A DNA stretch of 64,000 bases, taken from positions 248,001 to 312,000 of the forward strand of contig NZ_FOCL01000007.1 in NCBI RefSeq assembly GCF_900110105.1. Reading direction: 5' to 3'. This DNA is from Mucilaginibacter gossypiicola. Its GTDB lineage: Bacteria; Bacteroidota; Bacteroidia; Sphingobacteriales; Sphingobacteriaceae. Positions within the stretch are counted from its first letter, which is position 1. Each line of letters opens with the position of its first letter. Positions 44,588-53,585 of the stretch are shown here, piece after piece. The position numbers and the translations under genes were made by a program. The notes below the pieces were generated by a model. The model was given only the letters and a program-made list of their open reading frames with translations, had not been told where the DNA came from and searched no databases.

Positions 44588-47500
44588 ATGCAAAATATCT
44601 ATAAAAAAACCGCAGTCATATTGCTTATGTTTAATGCCCTTGGTTTAAGTACCAAAAGTTTTGCCCAAACCAAAGCCATTAAGCAAGATAAACTTTACAG
44701 CGGTTTTAAAACCACTCCCGATTCTGTTCAAACAAGCGTATACTGGTATTGGATCTCCGGAAATGTCTCTAAGGAGGGCGTTGTTAAAGATCTTGAATCG
44801 ATGAAAAAGATAGGCATCAACAGGGCATTTATCGGTAATATTGGATTGGATGAAATTCCTTACGGAAAAGTAAAATTGTTTTCGGATGAATGGTGGGATA
44901 TCATGCATACAGCGCTTAAAACTGCTACCCGGCTCAAGATAGATATCGGTATTTTCAATGGCCCCGGTTGGAGCCAGTCTGGTGGGCCCTGGGTTAAACC
45001 TGAGCAGTCTATGAGGTACCTTACTTCGTCAATTTTAGCAGTTAAGGGACCTATAAGTCTTAATAAAAAGTTGGATCAGCCTCAAAAGCAATTTCAGGAT
45101 GTTAGGATTATCGCGTTTCCAGCACCTGCGGGTTACGGGGAACATATGGCAAGTTCATTTATCAGTTCTGTGCCTGTTGATCCACACGTTAATAACCTCA
45201 TGGATGGTAACGAAAATACCGTATACACCATTCCAAACGATCCCAAACCAACGGTAACTATCGATGCCGCTTCGCCTTATACTGCGCGCAGTATTGTTTT
45301 TTACCCCGTGCACAAGGAACTGAGATTTGAGGGGGAGATCCAGGCCCGTGATGCTGCTGGTAATTATCAAACTGTTAAACACTTTGTGGTAGATAGGAGT
45401 AACACCAATTTAAACGTGGGCTTTAGTCCGTATTCGCCGGCAGCGATATCTATCCCCACAACAACGAGCCAAAGCTTCAGGGTTGTGTTCACAAATGGTT
45501 CGCAGGGGAGTGATATCGCTGAGCTTAAAATTTCGGCTTCACCCAATGTGGAGAACTATGCCGAAAAAACTTTAGCCAAAATGTTCCAGACGCCACTACC
45601 TTATTGGAAAGAATATCAGTGGCAACCACAGCCCGTAGTTGATGATCCGCAATATGTGATCAATCCGCAAAAGGTTATCGATATATCTAAATACATGCAG
45701 GCCGATGGCACCCTGAAGTGGGATGTACCTGCTGGTAATTGGATCATTATGCGTACCGGCATGACGCCTACACAAGTTACCAATGCCCCGGCACCACCCG
45801 AAGGCCGCGGACTTGAAATTGACAAAATGAGCAAACAACATATTGCCGAGCACTTTGACGCATTCCTGGGGCAAATCCTGAAACGCATTCCCGCGGCCGA
45901 TCGCAAAAGCTTTAAGGTAACTGTAGAGGATAGTTACGAAACAGGCAGCCAAAACTGGACGGACGATATGCTCAAAAACTTTAAAGCGAAATATGGCTAC
46001 GATGCTTTACCTTACCTGCCGGTACTAAATGGCAGTGTGGTAGGCAGCCAGGATCAAAGCGACAGGTTTTTATGGGATTTGCGGCGTTTTGTTGCCGATA
46101 AGGTTGCTTACGAATATGTTGGCGGGTTACGAGATGCAAGCCATAAGCATGGGCTTACTACATGGCTCGAAAATTATGGACACTGGGGCTTCCCGGGCGA
46201 GTTTTTGCAATACGGTGGACAGTCGGATGAAATAGGAGGCGAGTTTTGGAGCGAGGGTGATTTGGGGAATATCGAAAACAGGGCGGCTTCATCTTCAGCG
46301 CATATCTATGGTAAAACCAAGGTTTCTGCCGAATCATTTACCTGTGCAGGTGGTCCGTTTTCGCGTTATCCGGCTTTGATGAAACAACGTGGCGACCGTT
46401 TTTTTACTGAGGGTATTAATAATACTTTATTACATGTGTATGTAACCCAGCTCGCCGATAACAGGTTGCCGGGATCAAATGCATGGTTCGGTAATGAGTT
46501 TAACCGCAACAATACGTGGTTTTATGATATGGATATGTTCATTAGTTATATCAAACGCTGTAACTATATGCTGAGGCAGGGTAACTACGTTGCCGATGTA
46601 GCCTATTTTATAGGTGAAGACGCGCCAAAAATGACAGGCATACGTGACCCCGAACTGCCGCAAGGCTATTCATTTGATTATATTAATGCGGAAGTATTGA
46701 ATGGGAGGGCAAAAGTAGTGAACGGTAAACTGGTACTGCCGGGTGGCATGAGCTACAGGCTGTTGGTATTACCTAAGCTGGCCACCATGAGGCCCGAATT
46801 GCTGAAGACTATAACCAGGCTGGTTAACGATGGCTTGGCGATATTGGGCCCTAAACCGGAGCGTTCACCAAGTTTACAAAATTACGGTACTGCCGATGAG
46901 GAGATCAAAAAAATGGCTTCGGCACTTTGGGGCAACATCGATAGTGTTTTGGTAAAAACGCATCAATATGGCAAAGGATTGGTGATTAACGGCATGGATA
47001 TGCAGCAGGCGCTTGATTTGCTTAAAGTTGTACCGGATTGTAAGTTTAATACTGTTGATCAGGCGTTGTTTATCCATCGCAAACTAACTGATGGCGACAT
47101 GTATTTTGTATCCAACCAAACTGCGCAAAATATCGATATTAATGCTGCCTTTAGGGCGAAAGGGAAAGCGCCCGAACTTTGGGACGCAACAACCGGCAAC
47201 TGCCGTAACCTGCTCAATTATAAACAGGACGGCAGTATTACAACTGTGCCTTTGAAATTGGCTGCATATGAAAGCGCATTTATAATATTCAGGAAGCCGG
47301 CCAATTCAAATCCGGTTAAGGGCGAAAACTTTCCTGATCAGCAGGTTTTGGTTGACGTAAACACACCATGGCAGGTTACCTTTGATGCTAAAAGATGGGG
47401 GCCTACCAACCAGGTTACCTTTGATAAACTGGTAGATTGGACGTTGAGGCCGGAGGGGGATATTAAATACTATTCAGGTTCGGCAGTTTATCATAATACA

Positions 47501-47830
47501 TTTAATATTGCCCGGATTGAAAAGAACAAACACCTGTTGCTTGATCTTGGACAGGTAAAGGCCATGGCCAAAGTAAAGGTAAATGGCATTGCTGTGGGCG
47601 GTGTATGGACGGCTCCTTATCAGCTCGATGTAACCGCTGCACTTAAACCCGGTAATAATACGGTAGATATTGAAGTAGTAAATACCTGGGTTAACCGTTT
47701 AATTGGCGATAGTAAATTGCAACCGAATGAACGCCACACCTGGACAACTGTAAACCCTTATAAACCCGAAAGTGCGCTTGAAGCTTCAGGGTTGACCGGG
47801 CCGGTGACTATTAAATCGGTTGTCTATTAA
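44588..47830 (+). CDS. GH106 alpha-L-rhamnosidase-type glycoside hydrolase
   Basis: A protein of 1080 residues from the ATG at 44588, where a signal peptide ending KSFAQ starts (the frame is open to 44468). The start of the mature protein, YSGFKTTPDSVQTSVYWYW and then ISGNVSKEGVVKDLESMKKIG, is typical of GH106, as are FNGPGWSQSGGPWVKPEQSMR, VTVEDSYETGSQNW, and TWLENYGHWGFPGEF. The C-terminal part ends in a beta-sandwich (HLLLDLGQVKAMAKVKVNG). Family enzymes remove L-rhamnose from pectic rhamnogalacturonans using calcium and two glutamates. It forms a pair with the GH78-type gene downstream, separated by a strong palindromic terminator. Confidence 0.9.
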   Translation: MQNIYKKTAVILLMFNALGLSTKSFAQTKAIKQDKLYSGFKTTPDSVQTSVYWYWISGNVSKEGVVKDLESMKKIGINRAFIGNIGLDEIPYGKVKLFSDEWWDIMHTALKTATRLKIDIGIFNGPGWSQSGGPWVKPEQSMRYLTSSILAVKGPISLNKKLDQPQKQFQDVRIIAFPAPAGYGEHMASSFISSVPVDPHVNNLMDGNENTVYTIPNDPKPTVTIDAASPYTARSIVFYPVHKELRFEGEIQARDAAGNYQTVKHFVVDRSNTNLNVGFSPYSPAAISIPTTTSQSFRVVFTNGSQGSDIAELKISASPNVENYAEKTLAKMFQTPLPYWKEYQWQPQPVVDDPQYVINPQKVIDISKYMQADGTLKWDVPAGNWIIMRTGMTPTQVTNAPAPPEGRGLEIDKMSKQHIAEHFDAFLGQILKRIPAADRKSFKVTVEDSYETGSQNWTDDMLKNFKAKYGYDALPYLPVLNGSVVGSQDQSDRFLWDLRRFVADKVAYEYVGGLRDASHKHGLTTWLENYGHWGFPGEFLQYGGQSDEIGGEFWSEGDLGNIENRAASSSAHIYGKTKVSAESFTCAGGPFSRYPALMKQRGDRFFTEGINNTLLHVYVTQLADNRLPGSNAWFGNEFNRNNTWFYDMDMFISYIKRCNYMLRQGNYVADVAYFIGEDAPKMTGIRDPELPQGYSFDYINAEVLNGRAKVVNGKLVLPGGMSYRLLVLPKLATMRPELLKTITRLVNDGLAILGPKPERSPSLQNYGTADEEIKKMASALWGNIDSVLVKTHQYGKGLVINGMDMQQALDLLKVVPDCKFNTVDQALFIHRKLTDGDMYFVSNQTAQNIDINAAFRAKGKAPELWDATTGNCRNLLNYKQDGSITTVPLKLAAYESAFIIFRKPANSNPVKGENFPDQQVLVDVNTPWQVTFDAKRWGPTNQVTFDKLVDWTLRPEGDIKYYSGSAVYHNTFNIARIEKNKHLLLDLGQVKAMAKVKVNGIAVGGVWTAPYQLDVTAALKPGNNTVDIEVVNTWVNRLIGDSKLQPNERHTWTTVNPYKPESALEASGLTGPVTIKSVVY

Positions 47831-47844
47831 GAGAAAATAAAAAA

Positions 47845-47968
47845 GCCGCCGCTCGGCTCCAGCCGAGTGGCAACTATAAAGCGGCCTCTGGCCGCCGAAG
47901 CTATATTGTGCAGGCCAGAGGCCTGGGAATAACTGCCACTCGGCTGGAGCCGAGCGGCGGCGTTTTTT
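47845..47968. terminator. Nested palindrome acting as terminator (28-base perfect stem)
   Basis: Arms 47845-47872 and 47934-47961 are exact complements (GCCGCCGCTCGGCTCCAGCC and on). Inside, GGCCTCTGGCC (47883-47893) pairs with GGCCAGAGGCC (47913-47923). A T-run follows at 47963-47969, and AAAA precedes on the left, so it could end transcription on either strand. The size and nesting are well beyond a simple terminator and match the other palindromic elements of this window. Confidence 0.8.
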
Positions 47969-47982
47969 TATAATGTTTTTAT

Positions 47983-49743
47983 ATGAAGAAAACCCTCTCC
48001 ATACTCATATTAACCCTTGTTGGTGCAATCTGCAAAGCCCAAAAGCTTCCCCCGGTTTTTGACGCCAAACGATCTGACGAAGCGCAATCAACCGAAACAG
48101 TAAGAAAGTACTTATCGCCTGTACGCATCCTGTGGAAATCACCTGATGCGGCAAGTAATATCACAAATGCCGAAAAGTTGCTGAAACAGGGTACCGGGCA
48201 GGCTGATCTTTCAGGTAATGATCTTTGTATCCTCCAAAGTAATGAAAAAGGTAAACCCGGTTTGTTACTTGATTTTGGCAAGGAACTGCACGGCGGTTTG
48301 CAATTGGTAACCGACCAGTCAAGAGGCGGCAAGCCCGTAAGGGTTCGCATTCGTTTTGGCGAGTCGACAAGCGAGGCTATGTCAAATATCGATACCATAA
48401 AGGGGGCTACGAATGACCATGCCATGCGCGATATGATAGTGTCACTACCCTGGCTGGGTAAGCTGGAAATTGGCAACACCGGTTTTCGTTTTGTGCGGAT
48501 AGATTTAGTAGATGATAACAGTCAGCTTAAACTGAAAGAAGCGCGGGCTATTTTTATTTACCGCAATATCCCTTATCTGGGCTCATTTAAATGCAGTGAT
48601 ACCTTGCTTGACAAGATCTGGCTTACCGGCGCTTATACAGTACATCTTAATATGCAGGATTACCTCTGGGATGGCATCAAGCGCGACAGGTTAGTATGGG
48701 TTGGCGATATGCATCCCGAAACATCAACCATTGCCGCCGTGTTTGGAGATAATGCGGTGGTTCCTAAAAGCCTTGACCTTGCTCGTGATATTACACCCTT
48801 GCCGGATTATATGAACGGTATGGTATCGTATTCTATGTGGTGGATCCTGATTCAGCGCGATTGGTATATGCATACCGGCAACCTAAAATATCTGCAACAA
48901 CAAAAAGCTTATCTTGTAAAGCTGCTAAACCAGTACGCGCTACAGGTTGATGAAAACGGAAGTGAAAAGCTTGACGGAGCAGGCAGATTTTTAGACTGGC
49001 CATCGAGCGAAAATAAACCTGCTATCCATGCCGGCTTGCAAGCGATGCTGGTAATGACACTCAATGCAGGTGCCGAGCTTTGTAAAATACTGAACGAACC
49101 CGTTACAGCACAAAAGTGCGAAGCCGCCGTTGCCAAACTTAAAACCAATGTGCCCGATGCCAATGGTTCCAAGCAGGCGGCAGCGTTATTGGGCTTGTCG
49201 GGTTTGTTGCCTGCTCAAAAGGCAAACGAGATCCTTTCGGCAGGAGGGGTACATAATTATTCTACCTTTTTTGGTTATTACATGCTGCTGGCCAAAGCTA
49301 AAGCAGGCGATTACCAGGGCGGTATTGAGGCTATCCGCAATTTTTGGGGACCAATGCTAAATCTCGGCGCTTCTACTTTTTGGGAGGATTTTAATATCGA
49401 CTGGTTGCCCAACGCCTCTCGGATTGACGAACTGGTGCCCGAAGGTAAAAAAGATATCCACGGCGATTATGGTGCTTATTGTTACAAAGGTTTCAGGCAT
49501 AGCCTTTCGCATGGCTGGGCGTCGGGGCCAACGCCCTGGTTAACCGAATACGTGTTGGGTGTAAAGGTGATAGTACCGGGTTGTAAAGTGATTAAGATCC
49601 AGCCCCATTTAGGCGATCTTAGCTTTGCGGAAGGAACTTACCCAACGCCTTATGGCATTGTAAAGATCAAACATGTTAAGCAGGCCAACGGAAAAGTGAA
49701 ATCCACTATTAGTGCGCCCGCAGGGGTTAAGATAATTCGATAA
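47983..49743 (+). CDS. GH78-type alpha-L-rhamnosidase
   Basis: A protein of 586 residues with signal peptide ending ICKAQ. An N-terminal beta domain (about 75-200; LLLDFGKELHGGLQL) precedes the (alpha/alpha)6 barrel. The barrel carries YLWDGIKRDRLVWVGDMHPE, the GH78 signature with the acidic general acid region, RFLDWPS and STFWEDF, and ends in a beta sandwich with HLGDLSFAEGTYPTPYG. It is shorter than most GH78 enzymes, lacking extra N-terminal modules. It probably acts with GH106 to release rhamnose. Confidence 0.88.
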   Translation: MKKTLSILILTLVGAICKAQKLPPVFDAKRSDEAQSTETVRKYLSPVRILWKSPDAASNITNAEKLLKQGTGQADLSGNDLCILQSNEKGKPGLLLDFGKELHGGLQLVTDQSRGGKPVRVRIRFGESTSEAMSNIDTIKGATNDHAMRDMIVSLPWLGKLEIGNTGFRFVRIDLVDDNSQLKLKEARAIFIYRNIPYLGSFKCSDTLLDKIWLTGAYTVHLNMQDYLWDGIKRDRLVWVGDMHPETSTIAAVFGDNAVVPKSLDLARDITPLPDYMNGMVSYSMWWILIQRDWYMHTGNLKYLQQQKAYLVKLLNQYALQVDENGSEKLDGAGRFLDWPSSENKPAIHAGLQAMLVMTLNAGAELCKILNEPVTAQKCEAAVAKLKTNVPDANGSKQAAALLGLSGLLPAQKANEILSAGGVHNYSTFFGYYMLLAKAKAGDYQGGIEAIRNFWGPMLNLGASTFWEDFNIDWLPNASRIDELVPEGKKDIHGDYGAYCYKGFRHSLSHGWASGPTPWLTEYVLGVKVIVPGCKVIKIQPHLGDLSFAEGTYPTPYGIVKIKHVKQANGKVKSTISAPAGVKIIR

Positions 49744-49757
49744 AGAGTAATATATTG

Positions 49758-49897
49758 AGGCTAAAGCCTGGTATTGGCTTTCCCTGTTCGTCCGTTCCTT
49801 AAAAGGAACGGCAATGAAATAAGACAAATGTGATTTTTTTCATTGCCGTCTGGCTTTAGCCGACGGTTAAAAAACGGAATACATGTGGCTTTAGCCT
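49758..49897. repeat. Nested palindromic element (family G)
   Basis: AGGCTAAAGCC (49758-49768) is mirrored by GGCTTTAGCC (49852-49861) and again by GGCTTTAGCCT (49887-49897). Inside lie CCGTTCCTT-AA-AAGGAACGG (49792-49811) and CGGCAATGAAA (49809-49819) with its complement at 49838-49848. It occupies the convergent gap between the GH78-type and VOC genes and may stop both transcripts. Confidence 0.7.
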
Positions 49898-49940
49898 AAA
49901 TCTCACTATTTATTTCGCCTGTCAGTCAAAACATAAGAGT

Positions 49941-50315
49941 TTAAGAATTTGATGGCTGGCAAAAACGTAGTGTATTGCCGTCAATGTCGGTAATATAAAA
50001 CTCGCGTGTTCCCCAGGTTTGGTCGGTTGGCCCCTGGTGAACGGGTGACTCTTTTTTTGCAGTGGTATCCAATCCTCGCGAAACATAATATTTAAACCTG
50101 CTGTCCACATCATCTATCCAAACATTTATTACAGAGCCAAACAAACGGTCACTTTCATATACGGTTAACTGTAACTCTCCAAATTCGCTTATGAGGTCAA
50201 TAACGCCGTCATCAGCTGTAGCTTCAGGGTATTTGAGCCTGAAATCAAGTACATTGGTATAAAAACCAACAGCCTGCTGCAGGTTACGGCATTTAAAAAG
50301 TGGAATCATTTTCAT
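49941..50315 (-). CDS. VOC-family (glyoxalase/bleomycin-resistance fold) protein
   Basis: A protein of 124 residues with two beta-alpha-beta-beta-beta modules: MIPLFKCRNLQQAVGFYTNVLDF, and then WIDDVDSRFKYYVSRGLDT, TREFYITDIDGNTLRFCQ. The sequence resembles bleomycin-resistance-type VOC proteins, but metal ligands typical of active glyoxalases are incomplete. Its substrate is unknown. It is a lone gene, divergent from XdhC, with 242 bases between them that hold no recognisable structure. Confidence 0.85.
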   Translation of the reverse strand: MKMIPLFKCRNLQQAVGFYTNVLDFRLKYPEATADDGVIDLISEFGELQLTVYESDRLFGSVINVWIDDVDSRFKYYVSRGLDTTAKKESPVHQGPTDQTWGTREFYITDIDGNTLRFCQPSNS

Positions 50316-50557
50316 GGCGAAGCATTTTCTTAAAGTTAGCCGTAAATTTTTATCAATCGAAATATCTAAAATAGTATAGTTGATATTATTGTACTTTTCA
50401 CTGTTGCCGGATAAATTTGTTACCCTGCTATTGTTATTAAAATGCTACATTGGTATGGTTATAAACTGTATACCTATGTTAGTAAAAAAGGGTTTACTGA
50501 TGTAGAGGAGGATAATATAAAATACCTGATAAACTGATATAAGCTGTAAAGCTGCCC

Positions 50558-51694
50558 ATGAAAGAGATTATTGATATTGTTGCCGCTTATGATGAGGCTC
50601 ATGCGCTGGGTAAAAAAACAGCACTGGCCACAGTTGTACTTGTAGAAGGCTCTGCCTATCGCCGGGCTGGTGCGCGTATGCTTATAACTGAGGATGGGCT
50701 GCTTACAGGTGCTATCAGTGGTGGATGTTTAGAGGGCGATGCCCTGCGGAAGGCCCGCCTGGTAATTATGCAGCAGCAGCCACTATTAGTAACCTATGAT
50801 ACAACCGACGACGATGACGCCAAACTGGGCGTAGGCCTGGGCTGCAATGGTATTATCCATATTCTTATTGAGCCAATAACCGGCGATTTCAACAATCCCA
50901 TTAATTTATTAAAAGATATTATTGCTAACCGCTGTTATTCGGTGTTGGTTACGATGTTCTCTGTTAAAGACAGGAAAGCGCCGCAGCCTGGCACATGTTT
51001 GTGTTTAACGGGTGATAAACTAACCGTCACCTCGCCCGAAAATGCGCCGTACCGGTCGGCCCTGATTGCAAATGCAGAACAGGTTTTACGGCAGCAGCGA
51101 TCTGAAATACAGGTTTATGAAGCCGGTGTAAATTATACCGCATTTATTGAGTATATAAAACCGGTAATTTCGTTGGTGATAGTAGGAGCAGGTAATGATG
51201 CTGTTCCTTTAACTCGTATAGCCTCAGTTTTAGGCTGGGATATTACAATAATTGATGGCCGGGCCAATTACGCAGCAAGTCAGCGTTTTCCACTGGCTAA
51301 TCGTATAATCACTGCCAAACCCGCCGGGGTGCTACAGCATATCGAAATTAACGATCGTACAGCAGTGGTGTTAATGACACATAATTATAATTACGAAATA
51401 GCGCTGCTTAAGGAAATATTGCAGATCCAGTTACCTTATATCGGCATCCTTGGGCCCAAAAAGAAATTGGAGCGTATGCTGGCAGAGATTGAAGGTGCAG
51501 GTGTTGTCATCAGCGAAGAGCAATTGAGTAACATCTACGGTCCGGTAGGATTAGACATAGGTGCCGAAGGCGCCGAAGAGATTGCTTTATCTGTAGCATC
51601 CGAAATTAAGGCAGTATTATCTTCCCGCCAGGGGTATTCATTAAAATATAAACCAGCCCCAATTCATACTTCTCATATTAAATATTTGATTTAA
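50558..51694 (+). CDS. XdhC/CoxI family protein
   Basis: A protein of 378 residues: an N-terminal XdhC_CoxI domain (about 10-75; GSAYRRAGARMLITEDGLLTG, then AISGGCLEGDA) and a C-terminal Rossmann XdhC_C domain (about 205-350; LVIVGAGNDAVPLTRIASVLG). Such proteins sulfurate or insert the molybdenum cofactor into xanthine-dehydrogenase-type enzymes. No molybdenum hydroxylase is in this window, so its partner lies elsewhere. A small terminator follows. Confidence 0.92.
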   Translation: MKEIIDIVAAYDEAHALGKKTALATVVLVEGSAYRRAGARMLITEDGLLTGAISGGCLEGDALRKARLVIMQQQPLLVTYDTTDDDDAKLGVGLGCNGIIHILIEPITGDFNNPINLLKDIIANRCYSVLVTMFSVKDRKAPQPGTCLCLTGDKLTVTSPENAPYRSALIANAEQVLRQQRSEIQVYEAGVNYTAFIEYIKPVISLVIVGAGNDAVPLTRIASVLGWDITIIDGRANYAASQRFPLANRIITAKPAGVLQHIEINDRTAVVLMTHNYNYEIALLKEILQIQLPYIGILGPKKKLERMLAEIEGAGVVISEEQLSNIYGPVGLDIGAEGAEEIALSVASEIKAVLSSRQGYSLKYKPAPIHTSHIKYLI

Positions 51695-51727
51695 TAGCAT
51701 TTTTTATTAGTTATTTAATCCAATGTT

Positions 51728-51752
51728 GCCGGAAAAAACTCCGGCTGTTTTT
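51728..51752 (+). terminator. Rho-independent terminator after XdhC
   Basis: GCCGGA (51728-51733), a 6-base loop, TCCGGC (51740-51745), then TGTTTTT. The stem is short but GC-rich, with a T-run, 34 bases after the stop codon. Confidence 0.6.
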
Positions 51753-51915
51753 CTATGCCTATTTGAAGTAACTATTTTAATTGGGTATTTGTCATGCCCG
51801 GATCATTAATTTTCTAAAGCAGTAAAACCAACCAAACTATCAGAATTCCAGCTCTTTTTAAATGGTTATTACTTTGCAATTTTGTATTGCACAAATGAAT
51901 AAAGGCAGCGAAAAT

Positions 51916-51968
51916 AGGCCGTTGTTTAAGTGTGTAATTATTACACTAAGATGAGGCCGTTTTGTAAG
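51916..51968 (+). promoter_or_regulatory. Dyad flanked by direct repeats upstream of the NADH dehydrogenase
   Basis: AGGCCGTTGTTTAAG (51916-51930) and AGGCCGTTTTGTAAG (51954-51968) are 15-base direct repeats with two differences. They flank a perfect dyad GTGTAAT-T-ATTACAC (51932-51946). This stands out in the otherwise featureless 389-base gap and has the look of a regulator site. It lies 116 bases before the ATG at 52084. Confidence 0.4.
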
Positions 51969-52083
51969 GATATTGGTAAATTTATAACAGAAAAAACGAG
52001 GCAGACGAAGCCGGGATGTTTTTCAGATCGAGCCCTGATCCTGCATTACCTGCCTATAAAATGGTCATAAACATTTAAATATC

Positions 52084-53376
52084 ATGACGAGTATAACACC
52101 CAACAGCGGCAAAAAAAAGATAGTAATAGTTGGCGGCGGTTTTGCCGGTCTTAATATTGCCCAGCAGCTATATAAAAATAAGTATTATGAAGTTACCCTG
52201 GTTGATAAAAATAACTTCAATTATTTTACGCCACTGCTTTATCAGGTGGCAACCAGTTTCCTTGAACCGTCAAGTATCAGTTATCCGTTCCGCAAGCTTT
52301 TCAGGAACAAGGGGCTGAATTTCCGTATGGCAGCCGTTGTTAAGGTTGATCCTGCTGCAAAGATCGTTTACCTGAGTGATGGTGAGCTGCCGTACGATTA
52401 TCTTGTTTTTGCGGCCGGTGCAAGTACAAATTTTTACGGTATCGAAAGCATCAGGCAAAATGCAATCTCCCTTAAAGAAATTGACGATGCGCTCCGCATG
52501 CGTAACAGTCTTATTAAAACAATGGAAAAGGCAGCAGTTACCACCGACCCGGTCGAACGCCAAAAGCTTTTAACCATAGTGGTTGCCGGCGGCGGCCCAA
52601 CTGGTGTCGAAGTAGCAGGCATGCTTGCCGAAATGAAAAATTACATCCTGAAAAAGGACTATCCCGAGCTGATGAAAGCAAGGGGTAAAATTTATATTGT
52701 TGACGGTGGCCCCAATTTGCTTGCACCTATGAGCAATAAAACCCACAAGGAAACCCGCCAGGCATTGATCGATTTAGGGGTTGAAGTTAAATTAAATGCC
52801 CATGTAAGCGACTTTAGCAATGGCGTAATAACCTTTGCCGATGGCGAGACACTTGAAGCCAAAACCCTCATTTGGGCTGCCGGAATTATTGCAAACACCT
52901 TTGAGGGTATTCCTGCAAGTAGCTTAGGTATAGGCCGCCGAATGATCACTGACGAATATAACCGGGTTAAAGATGTGGAAGATATATATGCCATAGGTGA
53001 TATCAGCGTGCAAATAACCGATCCGGTGTATTCAAAGGGGCACCCGCAGTTGGCGCAGGTTGCCATACAAATGGGCCGTAATACTGCTAAAAACTTTATA
53101 GCCATGGCAAAAGGTAAAGCCATAAAGCCATTTAAATACTTTGATAGGGGCGATATGGCTATTGTTGGCAGGCATAATGCTGTTGTTGACCTGTTTAAAC
53201 ACAAGGTACACCTCAGTGGTATTGCAGCTTTATTTGTTTGGTTATTTATTCATCTTATATCATTGGTAAATTATAATAATAAGATTAAAACTTTGTATAA
53301 CTGGGCCGTAGCATTTTTAACGAGGGATCAGGCGCTAAGGATGATATTCAGAGGCGGAGAAAACCGAATAGATTAA
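52084..53376 (+). CDS. ndh: Type II NADH dehydrogenase (NDH-2)
   Basis: A protein of 430 residues with two Rossmann folds: FAD-binding KIVIVGGGFAGLNIAQQL at the N-terminus and NAD-binding VVAGGGPTGVEVAGMLAEM (about 165-185). The NDH-2 block NFNYFTPLLYQVATSFLEPS and the FAD-contact segment EDIYAIGDIS are present. The C-terminal 60 residues hold a hydrophobic segment (GIAALFVWLFIHLISLVNY) for membrane attachment. It passes electrons from NADH to quinone without pumping protons. Single gene, with a strong terminator after it. Confidence 0.92.
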   Translation: MTSITPNSGKKKIVIVGGGFAGLNIAQQLYKNKYYEVTLVDKNNFNYFTPLLYQVATSFLEPSSISYPFRKLFRNKGLNFRMAAVVKVDPAAKIVYLSDGELPYDYLVFAAGASTNFYGIESIRQNAISLKEIDDALRMRNSLIKTMEKAAVTTDPVERQKLLTIVVAGGGPTGVEVAGMLAEMKNYILKKDYPELMKARGKIYIVDGGPNLLAPMSNKTHKETRQALIDLGVEVKLNAHVSDFSNGVITFADGETLEAKTLIWAAGIIANTFEGIPASSLGIGRRMITDEYNRVKDVEDIYAIGDISVQITDPVYSKGHPQLAQVAIQMGRNTAKNFIAMAKGKAIKPFKYFDRGDMAIVGRHNAVVDLFKHKVHLSGIAALFVWLFIHLISLVNYNNKIKTLYNWAVAFLTRDQALRMIFRGGENRID

Positions 53377-53445
53377 TAGTTATTTATTTAATTATAATAT
53401 TATTTTTAGTTATTAAATCCGGTTTGCTTATTACATTTGTTCCCG

Positions 53446-53485
53446 AAAAAGGGGCAGGGCCTTGTATAGGTTGCTGCCCCTTTTT
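53446..53485. terminator. Bidirectional rho-independent terminator after ndh
   Basis: AAAAAGGGGCAG (53446-53457) pairs exactly with CTGCCCCTTTTT (53474-53485) around a 16-base loop. It isolates the ndh gene from the lanthipeptide-type locus. Confidence 0.9.
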
Positions 53486-53544
53486 ATTGCGAAATAATGT
53501 GCGGGTTATTATAGTTTTTGTCTGCTACATAAAATAGCTTAACT

Positions 53545-53552
53545 TAAGTTTG
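53545..53552 (+). promoter_or_regulatory. Candidate -7 box of the first LanB gene
   Basis: TAAGTTTG fits TAnnTTTG exactly and lies 33 bases before the ATG at 53586. The only upstream TTTTTG (ending at 53520) is about 24 bases away, a little too far for the usual -33 element, so the promoter is plausible but not certain. Confidence 0.45.
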
Positions 53553-53585
53553 CTGTTCATACACGGAACCTTGTCTTATATATAA

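Noticed and set aside
49922..50113. Second minus-strand frame overlapping the VOC gene
   Set aside because: It is an alternate frame of the VOC gene with no domain support.
53486..53585. Possible second precursor peptide gene before the first LanB
   Set aside because: No ATG-started frame of useful length lies in this gap; only a promoter-like box is seen.
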